Assembly: GCF_000219725.1 (NCBI RefSeq)
Contig: NC_015732.1
Span: 2,480,001 to 2,544,000, forward strand
DNA: 64,000 nucleotides
Source: Gracilinema caldarium DSM 7334
GTDB taxonomy: Bacteria; Spirochaetota; Spirochaetia; Treponematales; Breznakiellaceae
Direction: 5' to 3'
Below, piece after piece: positions 18,608 to 27,149 of this stretch. The position numbers were made by a program, and so were the translations under genes. Below the pieces are notes generated by a model, which searched no databases, was not told the DNA's origin, and saw nothing but the letters and a program-made list of their open reading frames with translations. Numbering within the stretch: position 1 is the first letter of the stretch; every line of letters starts with the position of its first letter.

Positions 18608-19501
18608 TTAAAAGTCTGACTCATTTGCTCTGGACAATCGCATCTGCAAAAAGCTGATACCAATTAATATGAGGAAAAGGACCATCGAAACTGCAGTGGC
18701 ATATCCCATACGATAACTTTCAAAACCATTTTTAAATATATACAAATAAATAACATACGTTGCGTTTACAGGCCCACCTTTTGTGGTAACCGCAATCGTA
18801 TCGTATATTTGAAACGAACCAATAACAGAGGTAATGACAACAAAGGCAAGAACAGGTTTTAAGTAGGGGATGAGAATTGTAAAAAATCGTTTCCAGGGGC
18901 CAGCACCATCAATTAATGCGGCTTCTTCGACTTCTTTAGGAAATCCTTGAATGCCTGCAAAAACAATTAAAGCCGTATATCCCATATGGCGCCAGATATT
19001 TATAGCTGCTACTGATGGTAACGATAGGGTATCAGAAAAAAGGAATGGAACAGATTTAAAACCGACAGCTTTAATTATTTCATTAATAATACCAATTGCG
19101 GGATCCATCATCCAGAGCCAAAGAAGGGCAACTACAACATTTGGTAACAACCATGGAATAAGAAACAAGCTTCTTACCAACACGGAAGAAGTAGATCGTT
19201 CCATAATCATGGCAAGCAGTAATGCTAAAACAGTTTGTATTGGTATATTCCAGAGGACATACTGAAACGTGATAAAGAGAGAATGCCAGAAATCTGGATC
19301 AGTAATCAGTGCCTTATAATTTTTAAAACCAATAAATTCAGCCTTACTTAATAAATCCCAGTTTGTAAAACTTAACCAAAAACCACGTAACGTAGGTACT
19401 AGGAAAAACATGCTGAATCCAATCAAGCTCGGGAAAATGAAGAAAAGGGCTATTATATGCTCTCTTGTGGTATGTGATGAAACATTCTTTATGCCTTTCA
19501 T
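18608..19501 (-). CDS. MalF-like sugar ABC permease
   Basis: First gene of the importer operon, about 297 residues with six membrane segments. The coupling motif EEAALIDGAGPWKRFFTILIP is present, as is the N-terminal FIFPSLIGFSMFFLVPTLRGFWLSFTNW typical of MalF/UgpA proteins (split here by function, not by a gap). The ATG at 19501 follows AGGAGGTG by 7 bp; a start 21 bp upstream lacks an SD. It is divergent from the LacI regulator at 19670, which probably controls it through the 168-bp shared region. Confidence 0.9.
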   Translation of the reverse strand: MKGIKNVSSHTTREHIIALFFIFPSLIGFSMFFLVPTLRGFWLSFTNWDLLSKAEFIGFKNYKALITDPDFWHSLFITFQYVLWNIPIQTVLALLLAMIMERSTSSVLVRSLFLIPWLLPNVVVALLWLWMMDPAIGIINEIIKAVGFKSVPFLFSDTLSLPSVAAINIWRHMGYTALIVFAGIQGFPKEVEEAALIDGAGPWKRFFTILIPYLKPVLAFVVITSVIGSFQIYDTIAVTTKGGPVNATYVIYLYIFKNGFESYRMGYATAVSMVLFLILIGISFLQMRLSRANESDF

Positions 19502-19669
19502 CCTTTCACACCTCCTATTCAAAACTATACTACGATTTGTAAAATCTGTAAAGTTATAATGTAAATATTTTCTAATTATCTGAAATTTATTTCTATTATT
19601 TTAATTAATTCTCCATAATCATATATTTACAAGACCTTCACTTTAGATATAATTGGTTCAGAGAAAATT
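19502..19669. promoter_or_regulatory. Divergent promoter region between sugar importer and lacI
   Basis: AT-rich 168-bp intergenic region. The plus-strand promoter is listed separately. For the minus strand, several TTTACA-like hexamers are present, but no single -35/-10 pair stands out. I did not find a clear LacI-type palindrome with a central CG. Confidence 0.5.
19626..19653 (+). promoter_or_regulatory. Sigma-70-type promoter of lacI
   Basis: TTTACA at 19626-19631, 16-bp spacer, perfect TATAAT at 19648-19653. Transcription would start near 19660, leaving only about 10 nt before the ATG at 19670 and no SD sequence. Confidence 0.7.
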
Positions 19670-20674
19670 ATGACTATACAAGAAATAGCACTGGAAGCAG
19701 GTGTATCAACTGCAACTGTATCCCGAGTAATTAATAATCAGCCGGTAAGCAAAGAAAAGCGGGAATTGGTTGAGGGAGCGATTCGTCGCTTAAATTATTT
19801 GCCCGATGATCTGACTCGTAGACATTTGGGAACCCCCTACAAAGCTGTAGCTGTCCTAACCCATAGCATGACTAATCCATATAGCATGGAGTTTGTTGAA
19901 ACAATTATAGATAGATATGAAGAATTGGGGATAAATGTATATGTAAGCAGGAATGAAACTGCTGACATTGAGTATCGCTGCCTTGCGGATCTGCTTGCCC
20001 GGGGTGTTGAAGGCATTATTCTCCACGATCCACCTTTTAAAAACTACGAGACCGGCCTATTTACAAAGATTTCTGAACGATTACCCCTTGTTATTGTACA
20101 TTCTTTTAATCAAGTTTTGGAAATGAATGAAGTTGTTGTGGACCAATACTACGGTATGAAAAAAGTAATGTCCCACCTCATCGGGCTTGGACACCGGGAT
20201 ATTCTGTTTCTCAGAAATAAAATTGGTTATTCATTAGATTTAAAAGAAAAAGTATGGAGAGAGGAACTTACCCTGGCCGGGACGCCTCCAAAGGATAATT
20301 ATGTATTAGTAATTCCTGATGCTGACAAAGAAGCAGGAATAAAAGAAACTGAAGATATTGTACGAGAGTTCTTTGTCTCGAATAAAAGGCCCACAGCAAT
20401 ATTTGCAGCCAATGATATGATGGGGGTAGGGGCACTTAATGTGATTAAAGAGCTTGGACTGAGAGTCCCGGAGGATATTTCTGTTATCAGTCATGACAAT
20501 ACAATGCTTGCCGCTAGTTATCATTTAAGCTCTGTGGACCTTAAAATTAAAAGTGTCGCCCATGCGGTCGTCGATTTAATGCAGTATGTTGTCAATGGCC
20601 ACGATAAAGAGCCACGGAGAATCATGATCACCCCGGAGCTTATCCTCCGTGGTTCCACAGCGAAAATTGGATAG
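19670..20674 (+). CDS. LacI-family transcriptional regulator
   Basis: 334 residues. The N-terminal helix-turn-helix and hinge are typical (IQEIALEAGVSTATVSRVINN, about residues 3-23), followed by a periplasmic-binding-like sensor domain with landmarks VEGIILHDPP, PTAIFAANDMMGVGA and VPEDISVISHDN. It is divergent from the alpha-galactoside importer operon and is its probable repressor, with a galactoside or galactose as inducer (inferred from position). A second, truncated copy of its last 100 codons lies at 26410-26702. Confidence 0.92.
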   Translation: MTIQEIALEAGVSTATVSRVINNQPVSKEKRELVEGAIRRLNYLPDDLTRRHLGTPYKAVAVLTHSMTNPYSMEFVETIIDRYEELGINVYVSRNETADIEYRCLADLLARGVEGIILHDPPFKNYETGLFTKISERLPLVIVHSFNQVLEMNEVVVDQYYGMKKVMSHLIGLGHRDILFLRNKIGYSLDLKEKVWREELTLAGTPPKDNYVLVIPDADKEAGIKETEDIVREFFVSNKRPTAIFAANDMMGVGALNVIKELGLRVPEDISVISHDNTMLAASYHLSSVDLKIKSVAHAVVDLMQYVVNGHDKEPRRIMITPELILRGSTAKIG

Positions 20675-20688
20675 TATATGTATTAGCT

Positions 20689-21723
20689 TTACACCGCGAC
20701 CTTGATCGCTTCGCTCCTGCTGGCGGTGGCGGTAACGGGGACGTCATAAGCGGCCAAAATGGCATTCAGCCGGTTGATGAGCTCCTGCCGGGAATCCTTG
20801 AACCGGAACCCAACGGGAATAACCGCGGGCCGCCGCAGCTGTTCGAGGGAGGCGAGAAAGCGCGGTAAAACTTTTCCGAGTTCCCGCACATCGTACACCA
20901 TGAGGCCCCGGCCGCTTTGCTGGAGCATCCGGGCATTCAGTTCCTGTTCAGCCTGGCCTCGCTGGGGAATAGCCAGCACCGGTTTACCAAGAACCAGGGC
21001 TTCCGACAGGGTCTGGTGCCCCCCGTTGGTGATCACTGCGGTACAGTTCCGCAGGCCCTCATCAAAATCCGCCCCCGGTGCTGGATAAAGCCGGTAGGTT
21101 AAACCGGGAATCGCGTCCAGGAGGGGGAGAATGTCCTTGCGGCTTTCTATTTTTAGGTTTACCGCGAGGAAAGCCTCATTCCGAACCGGTTTGGCAAGCA
21201 AGGCCTTGCGCAGTACAGGCCCGATATCGCCTCCGAAAAATGACACATGGAGCCGCCAATCCCAGGGGCCTTCCATCATAAACGCTACCAGGGCGGCCAC
21301 CCAGGTTCGGGGGTCCAGAGTAAGATACCGGCGGATGATGCCGGGATGATTCATCTGAATGACTGGTATGCCCACGAGCCGGGCAGCCCAGGGCAGATAG
21401 GGATCGAAATCGGAGAGCACCGCCTGAATCCGGTCCTTTACCAACTGACGGGAGAGCCGCTTTATGGCAGGAAAAAAATGCAGGGCCTGTCTCAGGCTAT
21501 AAAAAACAGTACGAATATACTCTACACGGTTTTTATTTTTTATAAAGGTAAAACAGGGTATACTGCGCACTGCCGCCCGGGGTAAGCGGGATGCAACAAA
21601 GGCCGACACTGTTTCAGGTATATACAACAGTACCTCATGATACTGCTTAAGGTCATCATACAGGGCGACCATCCGGCCCGCATGTCCGAATCCTTCCCCA
21701 GCACAGGAATAGGCTATACGCAT
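20689..21723 (-). CDS. UDP-glycosyltransferase-like protein (GT28/MGT type)
   Basis: 344 residues with the two-lobe GT-B layout. The N-terminal lobe starts IAYSCAGEGFGHAGRM. The C-terminal lobe has a nucleotide-sugar binding stretch, ITNGGHQTLSEALVLGKPVLAIPQ near residue 235-258, as in MurG/MGT-like enzymes. Acceptor and donor are unknown; no signal peptide. GGAGGT precedes the ATG. It is divergent from rtcB (110 bp apart) and convergent with lacI (14 bp apart). The GC content looks higher than in the neighbouring lacI. A broken second copy is found at 26821-27149 plus 28799-29278. Confidence 0.82.
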   Translation of the reverse strand: MRIAYSCAGEGFGHAGRMVALYDDLKQYHEVLLYIPETVSAFVASRLPRAAVRSIPCFTFIKNKNRVEYIRTVFYSLRQALHFFPAIKRLSRQLVKDRIQAVLSDFDPYLPWAARLVGIPVIQMNHPGIIRRYLTLDPRTWVAALVAFMMEGPWDWRLHVSFFGGDIGPVLRKALLAKPVRNEAFLAVNLKIESRKDILPLLDAIPGLTYRLYPAPGADFDEGLRNCTAVITNGGHQTLSEALVLGKPVLAIPQRGQAEQELNARMLQQSGRGLMVYDVRELGKVLPRFLASLEQLRRPAVIPVGFRFKDSRQELINRLNAILAAYDVPVTATASRSEAIKVAV

Positions 21724-21832
21724 AGGAGTACCTCCATGCTAAGGTTCGCCTATGGATGTTAAAAAAGGCCTAAAAAAGTATTAGAATTATATAAAAAGTT
21801 CCGCTCCTTGAGACTTCTGCCAGGAGGTTTCC

Positions 21833-23260
21833 ATGAAATATGCCTTTGAAAGAAAATCACCCTGGGTCTTTGAACTCCCCCGAAAGGGCCCCATGCAGGT
21901 GCCCCTGCGGCTCTATACCACCGAAGGGATGCTGAAACAGCTCGAAGAAGACCAATCCATAGACCAGTTGATGAACGTCGCGAGTCTCCCCGGCATTTAC
22001 CGGTATGCCCTGGGCATGCCCGACATGCACCAGGGCTTTGGCTTCCCCATCGGTGCGGTCGCCGCCTTTGACATCGACTCGGGGATCATTTCCCCCGGCG
22101 GTGTGGGCTTTGATATTAACTGCGGGGTGCGGCTCCTGCGAACCGGTTTAAGCCGCCAGGCCATCGAAGACCGTCTGGATGAACTGGGGAAAAGGCTCTT
22201 CGCCCTTGTGCCCAGCGGTGTGGGTTCAACGGGACACAGGGTCTTCAGCAAGGCTGAGATGAAAGGGCTCCTCAGCGAAGGTGCCCCCTGGATTATTTCA
22301 GCAGGTTTCGGTGTTCCTTCTGATCAGTCAGCCATGGAAAGCCAGGGGCACCTTGCGGCCGCCGATGCGGAACTGGTGAGTGAAAAGGCTATTGAGCGGG
22401 GCCGGGATGAACTTGGCACCCTGGGGGCGGGGAACCATTTCCTCGAGGTCGATTACATCGAAACTATCTACGATGCGGAATATGCCGCGGCCTTTGGGCT
22501 ACGGGAACATGACATTGTGGTCTGGATACACACCGGCTCCCGGGGCTTAGGCCACCAGGTCGCCACGGATTTCATCAACCTGTTTAAGAAAAAGATGGAC
22601 CAATACAAGATACCCCTGTACAACCACGAACTCGCGGCCCTACCCTTTAAAACCAGCGAAGGCCGCCAGTATTTTGCTGCCATGTCCGCGGCGGCAAATT
22701 ATGCCTGGGTGAACCGGCAGATCATTACCCACCAGGTCAGGACCGCCTTTGAGCAGGTCTATCCAGACCTCATGGCGGGACAGAGCATCGACCTCATCTA
22801 CGATGTGGCCCACAACATTGCCAAGGAGGAGGTCCACGACGGAAAAAAACTACTGGTCCATCGCAAGGGCGGCACCCGGGCATTCCCGGCGGGGCATCCT
22901 GAATTGGAGGGGCCCTTCGCCCAATATGGACAGCCGGTTCTCCTTCCGGGGGACATGAAGCGGGGCAGTTACATTCTTGTAGGTACCGGGGCCAGTATGG
23001 ATGAAACCTTCGGCAGTACCGCCCATGGGGCGGGCCGCCGCTTAAGCCGGAACGAGGCGGTGCGGCGCTACCAGTTCGAGGACATCAGCGCGGATATGGC
23101 CCAGCATCACATTAGGCTCTTTGCGGCGGACAAAAAGGTTGCCCGGGAAGAGGCCCCCGATGCGTATAAAAATGTGGATGAAGTAGTGGGCCCCATAGTC
23201 CATGCAGGCATTGCCCGCCCCGTTGCCCGTTCCCGGCCCCTCTTGGTAATTAAGGGGTGA
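21833..23260 (+). CDS. rtcB: RtcB RNA-splicing ligase
   Basis: Joins RNA ends bearing 2',3'-cyclic phosphate or 3'-phosphate to 5'-OH, using GTP and Mn2+; role in tRNA or RNA repair. 475 residues, full length for the family. Metal-site motifs are visible: DINCGVRLL, GAGNHFLEV, HTGSRGLGHQ and DVAHNIAKEE. The guanylated histidine lies in STAHGAGR near residue 405. AGGAGG precedes the ATG. No rtcA or archease gene is adjacent. The promoter region (about 21760-21810) is AT-rich and conserved in the decayed copy upstream of 29387. Confidence 0.95.
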   Translation: MKYAFERKSPWVFELPRKGPMQVPLRLYTTEGMLKQLEEDQSIDQLMNVASLPGIYRYALGMPDMHQGFGFPIGAVAAFDIDSGIISPGGVGFDINCGVRLLRTGLSRQAIEDRLDELGKRLFALVPSGVGSTGHRVFSKAEMKGLLSEGAPWIISAGFGVPSDQSAMESQGHLAAADAELVSEKAIERGRDELGTLGAGNHFLEVDYIETIYDAEYAAAFGLREHDIVVWIHTGSRGLGHQVATDFINLFKKKMDQYKIPLYNHELAALPFKTSEGRQYFAAMSAAANYAWVNRQIITHQVRTAFEQVYPDLMAGQSIDLIYDVAHNIAKEEVHDGKKLLVHRKGGTRAFPAGHPELEGPFAQYGQPVLLPGDMKRGSYILVGTGASMDETFGSTAHGAGRRLSRNEAVRRYQFEDISADMAQHHIRLFAADKKVAREEAPDAYKNVDEVVGPIVHAGIARPVARSRPLLVIKG

Positions 23261-23287
23261 GCAGGGTCAGAGACCCCATGGTGACCA

Positions 23288-24895
23288 TTACCCTCCATCA
23301 ATAAAAAAGCCCAGACTCTTTGCAACAGAAAGAAATTTTTGTTCATCCTGTAATGAGACAACAATTTTGTTGCCTTCGACCAGACTGTAAAGGGGCCTTA
23401 TTTTTTCATTCTGCAATAAAGCATAAACTTCGGGGCTGGCATTTGTAAGATCATAAAGCAAGGCCCGTTGTGGGCTTTTAAGTACCCCAAACCGAGATTT
23501 AAGGTTTCTAAAAAACTCGTTCCACCGCACAGAAGGTTCCGGGGAAATAAGTTGTTTAAACTTGTTTATTCTCATTTCTACTTGTTTATACGTGGTACAA
23601 GCCCGCATAAAAGAAATTTCATCAATCTTATATCTATCGGGGCCCAAAGGATTGCCTATTTGTTCCAAAAAAAGTTTATGCCCCAGAGATTTACCCCGAA
23701 AAGTTACTAAAAGCAGATCCTTATCTGCCAGAGCTTCGTAAGAGGTCTGAGATTGGGTTTCATACTCATCGATAAGACCCAGACAATAGGCACCCAATTT
23801 AGTCACCCGGACCATAAAAAGGCCATCAAATCTGGAGATGATCCTATCCTTGCCATTATAGTGTAGCGGTTTTGGGGGTTCTTTTTCACTAATTTCTACT
23901 AAACCCAAGAGGGCCAAGAGATACCAATAACCTTTAAAAAGCGGGAGCCCCATCAAAAGGTGGCTTTGAGGGCCCCACACATAGATGATTCGTTGATAAT
24001 CTGAGTTTAGAAGAGCATCCTCTTCGCCTATATCGATGTACTCAGCCCTACAAAACAGGCTATACTTCTCTATGTACGGGTCTGCATAGGTAAATCTGTA
24101 GCCTCGAACATAGAGGGTTTTATACAGTGATTCTACAGAAAACCACCGTTGTGCCTTGGCGCATTCGACAAAAACATGCCAGAATAGGGATCTACAATCG
24201 GGGGCCTTAGCTGAAATGCGGGCACTGTTAACCTGACGGAATGAAAGATGTTCAGTAAGTACAGCAAATTCAAAAAAACTGCCCAGGGGATCATCCAATT
24301 TATAAAATGTTTTTTCTGGATTAAAAAATCGAGGAACTATTTTTCTTAAGATCTGTGGAACAGTACCATCTTGTTCAGTAAAGTCTGACTGCACCGATTG
24401 ATACCAGCGAACAAATAGTTCTATTGGATCAAGCCCATGGATTTTACTAAGGGGAAATTCTCCCTGACCGCAGAGGGGTCGTATACTTTTAATTTCAGTT
24501 TTTGTCAGGCCGCTTTCCATCAATCCCCGAGAATATTTACGTTCGTCATGTAATACATCTTTAGATACCTGGATAAGCAAAGACAAATTATCCACAATAG
24601 TGGTTTCATTAGACCAAACATCGGTTGGTGCCTCCATAAGTTCCTGAAAAGAATATTCCGGAGGTTTTTTCATATACCCTATAAACAGACTACGAAATAG
24701 TTCGTAAAGATATAAATACTTATTTTGAACAACAGTAAAGAGACTCAGAGCTGGCTCTAACTCTATTAGGTACTGCGATGGTTCATACAGAGCAATTTCA
24801 TTGTGCAGGTCTTCATCAATTTCATACTTTTTAAACAATGTTTCAAAATTTACAAAGCCCCAGAATACACCCACATATCGGTTTGGTTTGACCAA
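23288..24895 (-). CDS. Unknown protein, likely missing its N-terminus
   Basis: I do not recognise this 535-codon frame. It has no signal peptide and no long membrane segment. It is rich in aromatic residues, with predicted helical blocks (YLYLYELFRSLFIGYM, FVRWYQSVQSDF). Its only possible start near the 5' end is a TTG that lies inside the reading frame of the SNF2 helicase fragment, with no SD sequence. The first codons (to about FVNFETLF) read across the point where the helicase homology stops (about 24888). A deletion that fused the gene to the helicase remnant is therefore likely, and the true N-terminus is gone or the protein is not made. It ends close to the rtcB stop (convergent, 27 bp). 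Confidence 0.45.
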   Translation of the reverse strand: MVKPNRYVGVFWGFVNFETLFKKYEIDEDLHNEIALYEPSQYLIELEPALSLFTVVQNKYLYLYELFRSLFIGYMKKPPEYSFQELMEAPTDVWSNETTIVDNLSLLIQVSKDVLHDERKYSRGLMESGLTKTEIKSIRPLCGQGEFPLSKIHGLDPIELFVRWYQSVQSDFTEQDGTVPQILRKIVPRFFNPEKTFYKLDDPLGSFFEFAVLTEHLSFRQVNSARISAKAPDCRSLFWHVFVECAKAQRWFSVESLYKTLYVRGYRFTYADPYIEKYSLFCRAEYIDIGEEDALLNSDYQRIIYVWGPQSHLLMGLPLFKGYWYLLALLGLVEISEKEPPKPLHYNGKDRIISRFDGLFMVRVTKLGAYCLGLIDEYETQSQTSYEALADKDLLLVTFRGKSLGHKLFLEQIGNPLGPDRYKIDEISFMRACTTYKQVEMRINKFKQLISPEPSVRWNEFFRNLKSRFGVLKSPQRALLYDLTNASPEVYALLQNEKIRPLYSLVEGNKIVVSLQDEQKFLSVAKSLGFFIDGG

Positions 24896-25529
24896 TTCGA
24901 TGCACCCGGTCTATTGCCTGAGCTTCAGCGGCTCGATTCCACCAGGGGTCAAAAATAAAAACATAATCCGCAGCGGTCAGATTAAGACCCACCCCACCGG
25001 TTTTCAGTGTCATAATAAGAACCTTTACTTCCGGATCAGTCTGAAAGCGCTGAACCAATGCCTGCCGATCTACGGTGGCTCCAGTCATAACCAAATTCGC
25101 CAGCCCTCGCTTGGACAGATCTTCCGAAAGTAAATCTACCGTCGCAAGGAAATTGGTAAAGACCAGACATTTGTGTCCCTCTGCTGAAAGGTTTTCCACC
25201 ATATCCAGAAAATATTCCCGTTTTGCTGAAATACCGTTGTAGTTATCATCAGCTTCCGGAATACCTGCTAAACGCCGTAAACGGGTCATGGCTTTAAGCA
25301 GTCTGAACAAACCCTTTGCAGTTTCCCCGGATGAGAAGGCCTCTTGCACAGCCCGCAATTCCTCTTCTCGGATCTGGTGATATAATTCTAGATGGTCCTG
25401 GTCTAATTCGATTATTACTGTCTGCTCGGTTTTACTGGGCAAATCTTTGAGCACATCGGTCTTCATCCGACGCAAGATAAATGGATAAATTTTTAGCCGT
25501 AGTTCCCGACTTACTGGTTCTTCGCTATT
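24843..25529 (-). pseudogene. SNF2-family helicase fragment, truncated at both ends
   Basis: The C-terminal helicase lobe of a SNF2/RapA-like ATPase is clear: LRRMKTDVLKDLPSKTE, then LVFTNFLATVDLL, then TLKTGGVGLNLTAADYVFIFDPWWN and the motif VI box AIDRVHRIGQT. The frame runs back to about 25529 without a start codon and without the N-terminal Walker A/DEAH lobe. Downstream it leaves the family right after GQTKP and stops after 13 unrelated codons. Both ends are abrupt, which indicates deletions on each side. An IS1380-type remnant lies 50 bp beyond the 5' break. Confidence 0.85.
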
Positions 25530-25578
25530 TTATATGGGTAAGTACCCCAGTTTACCAGCGATCCGGTAAATAATAAGC

Positions 25579-26409
25579 TTAAACCTGAATCCGTATAAAA
25601 AATAAAGTAACCCAAGCCAACCTGATGGTGTATAATGAATTACCACTAAAACAAAATGCACCCAAGAGGTGAAGCTTGGATTACGTCATAAATACTACCA
25701 CAGAAAAATTAAATAGCATAGGCGGAATGGCGCTGGTAGGAAAAATACTAGAAAAAGGGGAAAAAGCCTGCTGGAGATGCATCGCTTCCTGATATTGATA
25801 TTATTTTTCAGGTTACTGAAACACGTATAACCAAAGATGGGACACCCTTACTGTTTCCGGAGATAGACATTGAAACCTTCTGGACGAATCTGTATGAAAG
25901 CCCTGAAACAGTAATCGATCTCTATCATGAACATGGTACCTCGGAACAGTTCCACAGTGAGTTGAAATCAGATATGAACGTTGAACGCTTGCCTTCGGGG
26001 AAGTTTGTGGTAAATGCCATCCTGCTGAAACTCGCCATGCTGTCGTTCAATATCTTGCGATTTATCGGCCAGACATCGCTTGCTTTCCCGGATGCACTTC
26101 CCTATAAAACAGATTCTAAAAGAAAGCGTCTACGAAAAGTCATTGATGACTTGATTCGTGTTGCGGTAAAGATTGTGAGACACGCCAGACAGACCTGTAT
26201 CCGGTTGTGGGAACAAGATCCCTGGCTTGCTTGTTTCAAACAGGTCTATAGCGTCTGCTGTAATCTATAATTTTTTTTGCTCTTTTTCAGCTAAATTCTG
26301 GAAGCAGCCTTCTCTTAAAAGATTTTCTCCCTTACTTTGTGGGCTGTTTTTATGCTTCTTTTCCTTGGTTACTGCTAATTTGGATGGTTTTATACGGATT
26401 TAGGTTTAA
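25579..26409 (+). mobile_element. Internally deleted IS1380-family element
   Basis: 22-bp terminal inverted repeats with one mismatch lie at 25579-25600 (TTAAACCTGAATCCGTATAA...) and 26388-26409. The 831-bp span is about half of a normal IS1380-type element. It holds a broken transposase gene. The left flank is near the SNF2 break and the right flank is inside a lacI remnant, so the element marks a rearrangement junction. TTAA occurs at both outer ends, but it cannot be called a target duplication with confidence because the flanks come from different genes. Confidence 0.8.
25676..26270 (+). pseudogene. IS1380-family transposase remnant
   Basis: Starts with TTG after AGAGGTG and reads LDYVINTTTEKLNSIGGMAL for about 38 codons to a stop. 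It then resumes in another frame with DIETFWTNLYESPETVIDLYHEHGTSEQFHSELK and the C-terminal part to VYSVCCNL. The YHxxGTSEQFHSELK block is the IS1380 DDE-domain hallmark around the catalytic glutamate. Most of the N-terminal and central domain is deleted, so no active transposase can be made. Confidence 0.85.
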
Positions 26410-26702
26410 ATAAAAAACCTACAGCAATATTTGCTGCTAATGATATAATAGGTGTAGGGGCACTTAATGCAATTAAAGATCTTGGATTAAGAGTTCCGGA
26501 GGATATTTCTGTCATAAGTCATGACAATACGATGCTTGCTGCTAGTTACCATTTAAGTTCGGTGGACCTTAAAATTAAAAGTGTGGCCCATGCGGTTGTC
26601 GATTTAATGCAGTATGTTGTCAATGGCCATGACAAAGAGCCACGGAGAATCATGATCACCCCAGATATCATTCTTCGCGGCTCAACAGCTAAGACTATAT
26701 AA
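26410..26702 (+). pseudogene. lacI 3'-end remnant (copy of the gene at 19670)
   Basis: This segment aligns without gaps to the last 98 or so codons of the LacI gene at 19670-20674 (homology from 20381). By hand it is about 85% identical, with most differences at third codon positions. It carries its own stop, TAA. It lacks the DNA-binding domain and starts directly at the IS1380 right end. Confidence 0.9.
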
Positions 26703-26820
26703 GAACGTTTCTAAAATTGAATTATTTTTTTTAGACATAGGAGCAAATGTTTGCAGAGTTGGCTTAAAAGTTTAAAAAACTGCTAAAAATCAAAAATTTT
26801 GTCCTCTCCATAATATACTA

Positions 26821-27149
26821 CTACACCGCAGCCTTGACCGCTTCATCAGTCTTGCTGGGAACAAAAGTACAGTATGTTGCAAGTATACAATTTAGCCGAT
26901 CTAGCAACTCTTTCTGGGAATCCTTAAAGCTGAACCCCACAGGGATGACCGCAGGCCTTCATCAAAATTAGCCCCCGGCGCGGGATAAAGCCGGTAGCGT
27001 AGACCGGGAATTGCATCTAATATGGGGAGAATCTCCTTGCGGCTTTCCACCTTAAGATTTACCGCCAGGAACCCCTCATCCCGTACCGGTTTGGATAGCA
27101 GGGCCTTCCTCAGTACCGGTCCTATATCTCCACCGAAAAATGAAACATA
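26821..27149 (-). pseudogene. Glycosyltransferase remnant, C-terminal part
   Basis: Copy of the 3' half of the gene at 20689-21723. About 230 bp are missing between two short CCGC(A/G)GGCC repeats, which removes the nucleotide-sugar binding stretch; the gene is then cut at 27149 by the IS insertion. The remainder of the gene resumes at 28799. Confidence 0.88.

Noticed and set aside
21724-21832. Sigma-54-type promoter before rtcB, as in E. coli
   Set aside because: No TGGCAC-N5-TTGC-like element is present; only an AT-rich region is seen.
25579-26409. TTAA target-site duplication of the IS1380 remnant
   Set aside because: TTAA is found at both ends, but the two flanks derive from different genes after rearrangement and TTAA can be part of the inverted repeats.
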